From contig CANQQO010000002.1 in NCBI GenBank assembly GCA_947625965.1, positions 1 to 59,369 of the forward strand: DNA of 59,369 bases, in the 5' to 3' direction. Position 1 is the stretch's first letter. Every line of letters starts with the position of its first letter. The position numbers and the translations under genes are program-made. This document shows, one piece after another, positions 24,234 to 31,974 of the stretch. Under the pieces are notes generated by a model, which searched no databases, was not told where the DNA came from, and worked only from the letters and a program-made list of their open reading frames with translations. The stretch comes from an uncultured Oscillospiraceae bacterium. Its GTDB lineage: Bacteria > Bacillota > Clostridia > Oscillospirales > Oscillospiraceae.

Positions 24234-25055
24234 TTACAATGCCAAAATGGCCTGGACCGCCTGGGCCAGAGCGTCGGTATCCGCCGTCTCCATCAAGCCG
24301 CTGTCGTACTGCTCCGCCAGCTCCGGCCGGATGGGGAGCCGGGCCAGGATGGGCACCCGGAACGCCTCCGCCACCTCCTCCAGGCGGGAGGGGCCGAAGA
24401 CTTCGATCTTCCGGCCGCAGTCCGGGCAGGTCAGATAGCTGTAATTCTCCACAAAGCCCAGGACGGGGATGTGCATCATGTTCGCCATCTTCACCGCCTT
24501 GGCCACGATCATGCTCACCAGGTCCTGGGGGCTGGTGACGATGACGGCGGCGTCCACCGGCAGGCTTTGGAACACGGTCAGAGGCACGTCGCCGGTGCCG
24601 GGGGGCATATCCACCAGCAGGCAGTCCACATCCTCCCAGACCACGTCGGTCCAGAACTGCTTCACCGCCCCGGCGATCACCGGGCCCCGCCAGACCACCG
24701 GGTCCGTGGCGTTGTCCAGCAGCAGATTGATGGACATGATCTGGATCCCCGTCCGGCTCAGGGCGGGATACAGTCCCTCCCCGTCGGAGCCCCGGCACTC
24801 GGTGACGCCAAAGGCCGTGGGCGCCGAGGGGCCGGTGATGTCCGCGTCCAAAATGCCCACCTTCTGCCCCTGCCGGGTCAGGGCCACCGCCAAAAGGGAG
24901 GTGACAGTGCTTTTGCCCACGCCGCCCTTTCCGGAGATGACGGCGATCACCTTCTTGACCTTGGACTTGGGATTTGCCTTGGCAAGCAGGCTCTCCGCCT
25001 TCCGGTCCCCGCAGTCGGAGGCGCAGGCGGAACAGTTACCGTTGCAGCTACTCAT
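24234..25055 (-). CDS. Mrp/NBP35-family Fe-S cluster carrier ATPase
   Basis: A 273-residue P-loop ATPase of the Mrp (ApbC) group. The N-terminal Cys cluster SSCNGNCSACASDC, Walker A VISGKGGVGKSTVTSLL, the DADITGPS switch, DMPPGTGD and a late CPDC pair (LTCPDCGRK) that can hold a bridging cluster are visible. It would deliver Fe-S clusters to apo-proteins, in keeping with the Fe-S-rich anaerobic metabolism (PFOR, NrdG, RlmN nearby). ATG 25055 lies within an eight-base overlap with the upstream M50 protease gene. It is the last gene of the alaS-led run. Confidence 0.93.
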   Translation of the reverse strand: MSSCNGNCSACASDCGDRKAESLLAKANPKSKVKKVIAVISGKGGVGKSTVTSLLAVALTRQGQKVGILDADITGPSAPTAFGVTECRGSDGEGLYPALSRTGIQIMSINLLLDNATDPVVWRGPVIAGAVKQFWTDVVWEDVDCLLVDMPPGTGDVPLTVFQSLPVDAAVIVTSPQDLVSMIVAKAVKMANMMHIPVLGFVENYSYLTCPDCGRKIEVFGPSRLEEVAEAFRVPILARLPIRPELAEQYDSGLMETADTDALAQAVQAILAL

Positions 25056-26196
25056 GAAGTTCGCTCCTTTTGTTGTATTTTGCCTCGACCAGGGCCACCA
25101 GCGCCCGCTCCGATGCCACATCGCCGGGATAGGGATGGGCCTTGGCCGCCTTTTCAAACTGAATCTTCCGTTTTTCCGCCCCTTTGGGGTCATTTTTGCC
25201 CAGGAGGGCGTTGGCATACTCCGTCCGCAGCACGCTGATGGAGCGTGCCATGGACCGGCGGAAGGACCGCATCTGCCGGTCCTCCAGGATGGGCGCCGTT
25301 TCCAGCCCGTCCTCCCGAAGCAGGGAGCAGTACACCCGGTCCAAAAGCAGCAGGTTCCGGTGGACCCCCGCCAGGGCGGAGTCCGAGGACAGGAGCCGGT
25401 CAATGGCCTGGGCGGTCCCGTCCACATCCCCGCCGTCCAGCAGCCGGTTGCAGGCAAGGGCCCCCACCGTGGCGGACAAGGCGCTTTTGGCCATGGCCTC
25501 CGGCGAGACCTGGAACCATTCCTCCGGCAGATCCCTCAGCCGGCGGCCCAGGGCGGTCTGCTCCGCACACTTCATCTGGGCCCAAAAGGCCCGCACGGCC
25601 TCCCGGTCCCTGGCCAGGGCCAGCGCGTTATAGCCGTCGTTATCCACCTGGGGGGTGTGGATAGGGATCCCGTTCAGCAGGGCGGTGGCCGCCCCGGTCA
25701 GGGCCAGCAGCCCCAGGCAGACCCCCGGCAGGGTCCCGGGGGCCAGGAAGCTCAGGCCCAGAAACAGCGCCCCGGTGATCAGGTTGAGCAGTACGCCTCC
25801 CAAATTGTAGAGGAGCACAGGCATCCGCCCGTCTACCAGCTCCGGCGGGGACAAAAGGCACTGTCCGGCGGTGCCCGCCAGGGCATAGCGGCACAGGCGG
25901 AGCCCCTCCGGGCGCTTGACCAGGATCAGGCTCCCCACCCGGAAGGAAAGGAAGCGGTAGCCCGTCAGCAGCCCAAACACCAAATGCCCCGCCTCGTGGA
26001 TCACAAGCTGGATAAAATAAGCCAGGAGAAGGAGGACCAGATAGCCGAAAGCGGTTAACATAACAGTGTCAAAGGATTCCCCGGCCTCCAACGCGGGGAT
26101 CAGGTACAGCACATCGATGGCCACGCCCAGCGCCGCGCCGGTGAGGAACATCAGCGCGTTGAAGAGCAGCTTTCCCTTGTTTTTCTTCTTCGTCAT
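25048..26196 (-). CDS. M50-family membrane zinc metalloprotease
   Basis: A 382-residue protein with an N-terminal helix, then the zinc motif in LVIHEAGHLVFGLLTGYR and several helices. A downstream NGIPIHTPQVDNDGYNAL supplies the candidate third-ligand aspartate of site-2-type proteases. The C-terminal half (about residues 210-382) is a soluble helical domain of unknown role. ATG 26196 is chosen over an upstream in-frame start because of the GGGG-containing site and the MTKKKNKGK cytoplasmic head. Its stop overlaps mrp by eight bases. Substrate unknown; the family cleaves transmembrane regulators or processes sporulation factors. Confidence 0.85.
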   Translation of the reverse strand: MTKKKNKGKLLFNALMFLTGAALGVAIDVLYLIPALEAGESFDTVMLTAFGYLVLLLLAYFIQLVIHEAGHLVFGLLTGYRFLSFRVGSLILVKRPEGLRLCRYALAGTAGQCLLSPPELVDGRMPVLLYNLGGVLLNLITGALFLGLSFLAPGTLPGVCLGLLALTGAATALLNGIPIHTPQVDNDGYNALALARDREAVRAFWAQMKCAEQTALGRRLRDLPEEWFQVSPEAMAKSALSATVGALACNRLLDGGDVDGTAQAIDRLLSSDSALAGVHRNLLLLDRVYCSLLREDGLETAPILEDRQMRSFRRSMARSISVLRTEYANALLGKNDPKGAEKRKIQFEKAAKAHPYPGDVASERALVALVEAKYNKRSELHE

Positions 26197-26240
26197 GGCG
26201 TTTCCCCTTTCTCTCTTGATCGGACTTCCTTGCCGGTCTG

Positions 26241-28112
26241 TCAACCGTCCAGCGCCTCGGAGGCGGCCTCCCACCGCTCCATCAGATCGGAAAGCCGCGC
26301 CTCCGCCGTTTCCTTCTCCGCCAGGAGCCGGGTCAGGGTCTGGTAGTCCGCCGAGGCGGCCAAAATCTGGCCGTCCAGGTCCTGGATCTCCGCCTCCATG
26401 GCTTCGATCTCCCGTTCCAGACGGCGGACCAGCTTCTCCGCCTCCTTAGCGCCCCCTTTGGGGCGCTCCTTTTTGGGCTTGTGGACCGGCTCGGCGGGCT
26501 TCGCCATGGCCTCCCGCTCCTGGACAGCCCGGTATTTTTCATAGCCGTAGGGGAAGTCCTGCAAAGTCCCATTCTCCAGGAGCCAGATCCGCTCCGCGAA
26601 TCTCTCGATAAAATACCGGTCATGGGACACGAAGAGCAGCGTCCCCTCAAATTCCTCGATGGCCGCCTCCACCCACTCCCGGGAGGCAATGTCCAGGTGG
26701 TTCGTGGGCTCGTCCAGGATCAGAAGATTGATTTTCTCGTCCATGAGCATACACAGCCGCAACCGGGACTGCTCCCCGCCGGACAGGTTCCCCACGGCTT
26801 TGAACACATCCTCCCCCTGGAACAAAAACGCGCCCAGGCGGTCCCGCGCCTGCTGAGGCGTGCAGTTTTTCTCATAGAGCATGGTGTCGTACAGGCTCCG
26901 CTCCGGATGGGAAAAGCGGATGATCTGGGGCAGGTACCCCCATTTGACCGTAGGCCCGAACTGGATCTTCCCCTGGCAGTCCTCCTGGCCCAGGAGGCAA
27001 TTCAGAAACGTGGTCTTCCCCGCTCCGTTGTCCCCCAGGAGGGCGATCCGCTCGCCCCCCTCCACCCGCAGGTTCACCCCGGAAAAGAGGGTACGGTCCC
27101 CGAAGCTCTTGGACACATTCTTCATCTGGAACACCACATCCCCGAAGAAATCCCGCTGGGAAAAGGAGGCGCGCATGGTCTTCTCCTTCTGGGGACGCTT
27201 GGTCTTTTCAATTCGCTCCATTCGGTGCTGGATGGACATGGCCCGGCGGTAGAGGGTCCGGTTGTTGATGCCCCAGCCCTTCATCCGCTCCACGGTGTAG
27301 CCCAACTGCTTCAGCTTGGCCTGCTCCTGCTCGTACTGCTTGAGCTGGAGGTTGAAGCGGGCCTGCTTTTCCTCCATATAGAAGGTGTAGTTGCCAGAAT
27401 AGGATTCCCCATGGCCGTCCACGATCTCCACCACCCGTTGGGCCACCCGGTCCAAAAAATACCGGTCGTGGGAGATCACCAGCACCGTGCCCTTGAAGGA
27501 AAGCAGGTACTCCTCCAGCCACTCCACGCTTTTCAGATCCAGGTGGTTGGTGGGCTCGTCCAGCAGCAGGATGTCCGTCTTTTCCAGCAGGAGCCGGGCC
27601 AGGTTCACCCGGGTCCGCTCCCCGCCGGAGAGGCTGTCAAATTCCTGCGCCCGCTGTTCCGGAGAGATGCCCAGGCCGTTGCAGACCTTGTCCGTCTCCA
27701 CGTCCATGTCGTAGCCGCCGCCGGAGAGGAAGCGCTCCCCCAGGCTGTCGTACTCCCGGAGCTGCTCCCTGGTGGCGCCGGCAGCCATCTCCCCTTCCAG
27801 CCGCTCCATCCGCCGCCGCAGCCGCAGCAGCGGCACAAAGGCGGAGCGAAGCACCTCCTCCACGGTGTATCCCGCCGGGAAGCGGGGGATCTGGGAGATC
27901 AGGCCCAGCCGTTTGTCCGGGTTTACAAAAACCTCCCCGCTGTCATAGTCCAGCTCCCCAGTGAGGATGCGGAAGAGGGTGGTCTTGCCGCAGCCGTTGC
28001 GGCCCAGGATCGCCACCCGCTCCCCCTCCTGGACCTGGAAGGTCAGGCCGTCCAGGAGGTTTTCGCCGATGACGAAAAATTTTGTCAGATCTTTTACCGA
28101 TACGTCAATCAT
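26241..28112 (-). CDS. ABC-F family ATPase
   Basis: A 623-residue cytosolic twin ABC ATPase without membrane domains. Walker A motifs GRNGCGKTT and GDNGAGKTT, signature motifs LSGGERTR and LSGGEQSR, and LLLDEPTNHLD / LILDEPTNHLD are followed by catalytic glutamates. The inter-domain linker (about residues 230-320) is charged. A C-terminal coiled coil (about 545-615) is as in YdiF/Uup-type ABC-F proteins. Such proteins act on the ribosome, in translation or antibiotic protection. Sequence does not decide which. The start overlaps rnmV by eight bases. Confidence 0.93.
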   Translation of the reverse strand: MIDVSVKDLTKFFVIGENLLDGLTFQVQEGERVAILGRNGCGKTTLFRILTGELDYDSGEVFVNPDKRLGLISQIPRFPAGYTVEEVLRSAFVPLLRLRRRMERLEGEMAAGATREQLREYDSLGERFLSGGGYDMDVETDKVCNGLGISPEQRAQEFDSLSGGERTRVNLARLLLEKTDILLLDEPTNHLDLKSVEWLEEYLLSFKGTVLVISHDRYFLDRVAQRVVEIVDGHGESYSGNYTFYMEEKQARFNLQLKQYEQEQAKLKQLGYTVERMKGWGINNRTLYRRAMSIQHRMERIEKTKRPQKEKTMRASFSQRDFFGDVVFQMKNVSKSFGDRTLFSGVNLRVEGGERIALLGDNGAGKTTFLNCLLGQEDCQGKIQFGPTVKWGYLPQIIRFSHPERSLYDTMLYEKNCTPQQARDRLGAFLFQGEDVFKAVGNLSGGEQSRLRLCMLMDEKINLLILDEPTNHLDIASREWVEAAIEEFEGTLLFVSHDRYFIERFAERIWLLENGTLQDFPYGYEKYRAVQEREAMAKPAEPVHKPKKERPKGGAKEAEKLVRRLEREIEAMEAEIQDLDGQILAASADYQTLTRLLAEKETAEARLSDLMERWEAASEALDG

Positions 28113-28701
28113 CTTTCATCTCCAAAGAGAGGACCTGTTCCGCCAGCTCCTCCCGGCTGAAAAGCAGGTCCAGAGCCTGCAAAAGGGCGTTGCTGCTCAA
28201 ATTCTCCGGCAGGCCCAGCTTTTTTTCCAGGGCCCGGCGCTTTCCGGCGCTGTTCCTGGCCCCGGAGAGCCCTAGGCCCATCAGATCTCCCTTGGTCAGG
28301 CCCCGCTTTTCCGCCGGGCCCTCCCGGAAGGTGGCCCCCGCCCGGCGAAGGGCGGCGAGCAGGATCTCCGGATCCATACCCTCCACGCCCAGCTTGCCCT
28401 CCCTGCCCGGGGCGGCCTTCCGCCGCTCCTTGCCCAGGATGGCGGGGGTGTAGGCGTGCTTCAAATACCGGCTGTCGATGGTCCCCTTCAAGTAATTGCG
28501 GATCACCAGGCCCGCCCCGTCGGCGTCGGTGAAGACGATGAGGCCCCGTTTTTCCGCGACCCGCCGAAGGAGGGCCAGAAGCGCCTTGTTTTTGAAGATC
28601 CCGAAGCCGTCGGTGACAAAAATGGGGGCGTCCACGATTTGGGACAGGGTGTTTTTGTCGTACCGCCCCTCCACCACGATGGCCTCCCGAACGCTAACCA
28701 T
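28105..28701 (-). CDS. rnmV: Ribonuclease M5
   Basis: A 198-residue TOPRIM nuclease that matures 5S rRNA from its precursor, characteristic of low-GC Gram-positives. The TOPRIM glutamate motif is AIVVEGRYDK and the DxD motif is VFTDADGAG. The C-terminal RNase M5 domain includes TKGDLMGLGLSGARNSAGKR. ATG 28701 follows GGAGGGG and overlaps holA by eight bases. Its own stop overlaps the ABC-F start. Confidence 0.93.
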   Translation of the reverse strand: MVSVREAIVVEGRYDKNTLSQIVDAPIFVTDGFGIFKNKALLALLRRVAEKRGLIVFTDADGAGLVIRNYLKGTIDSRYLKHAYTPAILGKERRKAAPGREGKLGVEGMDPEILLAALRRAGATFREGPAEKRGLTKGDLMGLGLSGARNSAGKRRALEKKLGLPENLSSNALLQALDLLFSREELAEQVLSLEMKDD

Positions 28702-29731
28702 TTTTCCCCTCCCGGGCAAGCCGGAGGATCAGCAGCTCCAGCAGCCGCTCCGGGTCGTCAAAGGAGGTCTTCATCTGATAATCCGTCTCCATCACCAGCT
28801 CCGCCGCCTTGGCACAGAAGGCCGGGGAGAATTTTCCGGCGGCGGCCATGGTCTTCCGGGCGGGATAGTCCCCCATGCCGTACAGGCGTTGGAGCTCCCC
28901 GGAGCCCATGCCCCGGTCCAGGAGGGTCCTGGCCGCTCCCAGGCGGCGGAAATGGGTCCCCACCGCCCCCAGAATGGCCAGAGGCTCCTGCTGCATTTGC
29001 AGAAGGGTCCGCAATTTGGTCAAGGCGGCGCCGTAGTCCCCCTGGCCCAGAAGGTCCGTCATTTGGAACACCACCGCCTCCAAAACCGGCTCGGTGACGG
29101 CGTCGATGTCGCTTTTCACGATCTCCTCCGCCCCGGAATAGGCGGCGATCTTCTCGATCTCCCCGGCCAGCAGGGTCATAGAGCCCCCGGTCAGGTCCAC
29201 CAGGTAGCCGGCCAAGTCCGTGGAGATCCGCTTTCCCCGGGCGGCGAAGTGACGGCCCACCCAGGCGATCAGGTCGTGCTGGCTCTGGCGGGAAAACACG
29301 ACGATCTCCCCGGCGGCCAGGGCGTTATACAGCTTTTTTTGCCGCTTGTCCGGCTTCCAGGCCACGGTCTCATAGGTCAGGACCAGGGTGCAGTAGTCGG
29401 GAATGTCGGAGAGCAGGTCCCCCAGAAAATTTCGGTCGCTCTCCGGCAGCTTGAACAGATCCACCTCGTCCACCCAGACAAAGGTCCGCTCCGCCATCAT
29501 AGGCAGGGCCTCCAGGGCGTCCTGAAGGGCCTGGCAGGAGAAGGTCTCGCCGGTGAGCTTGTGGAAATTGAAATCCTCCGCCGCCGGGTCCACCACCAGC
29601 TTTTTCAGCCGGTCCAGGTAGTGGCGCAGGAGGAAGACCTCCTCCCCGTAGAAGAGATAGAGCCTGACGGGCGTGTTGTCCCGCAGGGCCTTTTTGAGAG
29701 ATCTCAGCGGATCGTCCGCTTGCTTTGCCAT
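28694..29731 (-). CDS. holA: DNA polymerase III subunit delta
   Basis: A 345-residue clamp-loader delta subunit. The N-terminal VRLYLFYGEEVFLLRHYLDRL, the WVDEVDLFKL region and the helical C-terminal collar domain (PLAILGAVGTHFRRLGAARTLL) follow the family pattern. It opens the beta clamp as part of the loader. It starts four bases after the comEC stop. This comEC-holA neighbourhood is common in Firmicutes. Confidence 0.93.
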   Translation of the reverse strand: MAKQADDPLRSLKKALRDNTPVRLYLFYGEEVFLLRHYLDRLKKLVVDPAAEDFNFHKLTGETFSCQALQDALEALPMMAERTFVWVDEVDLFKLPESDRNFLGDLLSDIPDYCTLVLTYETVAWKPDKRQKKLYNALAAGEIVVFSRQSQHDLIAWVGRHFAARGKRISTDLAGYLVDLTGGSMTLLAGEIEKIAAYSGAEEIVKSDIDAVTEPVLEAVVFQMTDLLGQGDYGAALTKLRTLLQMQQEPLAILGAVGTHFRRLGAARTLLDRGMGSGELQRLYGMGDYPARKTMAAAGKFSPAFCAKAAELVMETDYQMKTSFDDPERLLELLILRLAREGKNG

Positions 29732-29735
29732 ACCT

Positions 29736-31955
29736 TCACCCCCTGTAGATCACCGTGCCGTCCTCGTCGGTGCGGTAGACGGTGACGCCGTATTGGGCCA
29801 GCCGGTCCAGGACCTCCTGGGTCGGGTGGCCGTAGGAATTGTCCGCCCCCACGCTGATCACCGCCGCTTTGGGATGGGTCGCCTCCAAAAGGGCCTGGGA
29901 GGTGGAGGTCTTGGAGCCGTGGTGGCCCACGATCAGCACTTCCAGCTCCGGAAGCTCCGCCTCCCGCAGCAGCGCCAGCTCCCCGGCGGCGGTCCGGTCC
30001 CCGGTGATCAGAATGTCGCTGCCGGGCGCCTCCAGCAAAACGGCGAGGCTGCCATCGTTTTCCGAAAGGGCCGGGTCGCCGGGATAGAGGCGGATGGCGG
30101 TATCCTCGTATTGGATCGCCGTGGGCGTGGTCACCGTCAGGCTTTGACGGCCTTCCCCGATCCCCGGGTCCCCCTCGGGGAGAAACAGCATATCCGCCGG
30201 CACCCGGGAGAGGAGGTATTCCACCCCGCCAAAGTGGTCGGCGTCGTAATGGGTCAAAATCAGGCCGTCCAGGCGGCGGACGCCCTGGCTCAGGAGCGTA
30301 TCCGCCGCCAGGTCCGCAGCGGTCTCGGCGTCATCCCCGCCGCAGTCCACCAGGTAAGTCTTGCCCTGACTTTGCAGAAGGATACACTGTCCCTGCCCCA
30401 CATCCAGCACCGTCAAGCGGACCTTGTCCAGCCTTGGCTGGAAAAAGGAGGCCAGCAGGGCCAGGCACAGCCCCAGGATCCCCACACAGCCGAAGATCAG
30501 CGGCCGTTTTCGCCGCAGGACCAGAAACGCCCCCAGCAGCACATAGCAGCCCACCAGCCAAACCACGATATATCCGCTGACGGTGTACACCGCCGCCAGG
30601 GGAAAGGCGGCGACGGTCCTGGAAACAAGCAGAATGTACCTTGCCAGCCACGCGGCGCACCAGGCCGCGCCCTTCCCCAGGGGCAGCCAGAGCCAGGCCA
30701 GCGGGCAGGCGGCCATGGCGGCATAGAACAGCAGATTCACACTCCAGAGGGTCAGCAAATTGGTAAAGGCCCCCGCCAGGCTCACCGCCCCAAAAGAAAC
30801 GGCGGTCAGGGGCGTGGTAAAGGCCATGGCCCCCAGCGTCACGCTGACGCCGCCGGAGAACCAGATCCGCAGCCGTCCCAGGAGGGACTTCCCTCCCCCG
30901 CCGCACCGGTCCAGGATCCAGGCGCCCAGGGGCTGGGCAAAGAGGAAGATCCCCGCCATGCACCCCACGGAGAGCTGAAAACTGACGGAGGTAATGGTCA
31001 GCGGATTCACCGCCAGCATCCCCACCGACGCGGCGGCCAGGGCCGTTGGCTGGTCGTACTCCCGATCGAAGAGCAGGGCGACTAGCGTCAGGCCGGACAT
31101 GACGCAGGCCCGGGTCACCGAGGGGGTGAATCCCGCCACCGCCGCGAACAGGACCAGCACCGGCAGGCCGACCGCCGCCGTCAAATACTTCCGCCGCCGG
31201 GTAAAGAGGCACACCAGGGAAAAGAGAATGGATACGTGAAGCCCGGACACCGCCACGATGTGCCGGATCCCGCTGAGGCGGAAGGCGGTGTTTTCCTCAT
31301 AGCTCAGCCCCGTCCCGTCCCCCAGCAGGAGGGCCCGGACGAAAGGCGCGGTGTCCTCCGGGAAAATTTCCGTAATGGTCCCCAAAATCTGCCGCCGGAG
31401 CCATGCCGGCCGGTACAGGAGGGGGACGCCCTCCGATTGGGCAACGGTGGGCTCTCCGTTGGCGTAGGCCAGGAGAAAAATGCCCTTGCCGCCCTGGTAG
31501 CTGATCTCCTCGGCGGCGTCGGGGACCGTAGTCCGGAAGCGGAAGTCGCCCTGGAGCAGGTCCCCGGGGGCCGCGTCCGGGCCGGAATAGTAGATGCGGA
31601 CCCGGTAGGGCTTGCCGTCCAGAGTCACCGTGGCGTCGGCGGCCTTGCCGTAGGGGGTCTCATAGCTGTAATCGGAGACTTCAAACCGGGCCTCCGCAGT
31701 CCGGCCGTCCAGGGAGCGGGCGGGGGCAAGGTAGAGGCTGTCATAGCCCCAGCACCATAGCATCCCCACCCCGCAGCCCAGGAGCAGCAGGGCGGCGAAT
31801 CGGGCCTCCCCGATCCTCCTGGATAGGAACAGGGCCAGCATCAGCGCCGCCCCCACGGCGATCCCGGGCCAGAGAAACCGGTCACTGGGAAGGAGGTACG
31901 CCCATGCGGCGCAGGTCCCGGCGAATCCCAGGCCGAACCAGACCAGCTTACGCAT
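29736..31955 (-). CDS. comEC: ComEC/Rec2 DNA-uptake channel protein
   Basis: A 739-residue competence protein. N-terminal helices are followed by an OB-like DUF4131 region (about 60-160). The Competence domain with many helices (about 200-470, including GIRHIVAVSGLHVSILFSLV) comes next. The C-terminal metallo-beta-lactamase domain carries LILTHYDADHFGGVEYLL and IVGHHGSKTSTS. It would move single-stranded DNA across the membrane, with the C-terminal domain as a putative nuclease. ATG 31955 has AGGAGGTG seven bases upstream and lies 19 bases after alaS. No terminator separates them. Confidence 0.95.
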   Translation of the reverse strand: MRKLVWFGLGFAGTCAAWAYLLPSDRFLWPGIAVGAALMLALFLSRRIGEARFAALLLLGCGVGMLWCWGYDSLYLAPARSLDGRTAEARFEVSDYSYETPYGKAADATVTLDGKPYRVRIYYSGPDAAPGDLLQGDFRFRTTVPDAAEEISYQGGKGIFLLAYANGEPTVAQSEGVPLLYRPAWLRRQILGTITEIFPEDTAPFVRALLLGDGTGLSYEENTAFRLSGIRHIVAVSGLHVSILFSLVCLFTRRRKYLTAAVGLPVLVLFAAVAGFTPSVTRACVMSGLTLVALLFDREYDQPTALAAASVGMLAVNPLTITSVSFQLSVGCMAGIFLFAQPLGAWILDRCGGGGKSLLGRLRIWFSGGVSVTLGAMAFTTPLTAVSFGAVSLAGAFTNLLTLWSVNLLFYAAMAACPLAWLWLPLGKGAAWCAAWLARYILLVSRTVAAFPLAAVYTVSGYIVVWLVGCYVLLGAFLVLRRKRPLIFGCVGILGLCLALLASFFQPRLDKVRLTVLDVGQGQCILLQSQGKTYLVDCGGDDAETAADLAADTLLSQGVRRLDGLILTHYDADHFGGVEYLLSRVPADMLFLPEGDPGIGEGRQSLTVTTPTAIQYEDTAIRLYPGDPALSENDGSLAVLLEAPGSDILITGDRTAAGELALLREAELPELEVLIVGHHGSKTSTSQALLEATHPKAAVISVGADNSYGHPTQEVLDRLAQYGVTVYRTDEDGTVIYRG

Positions 31956-31974
31956 GACGCACCTCCTTGATGTT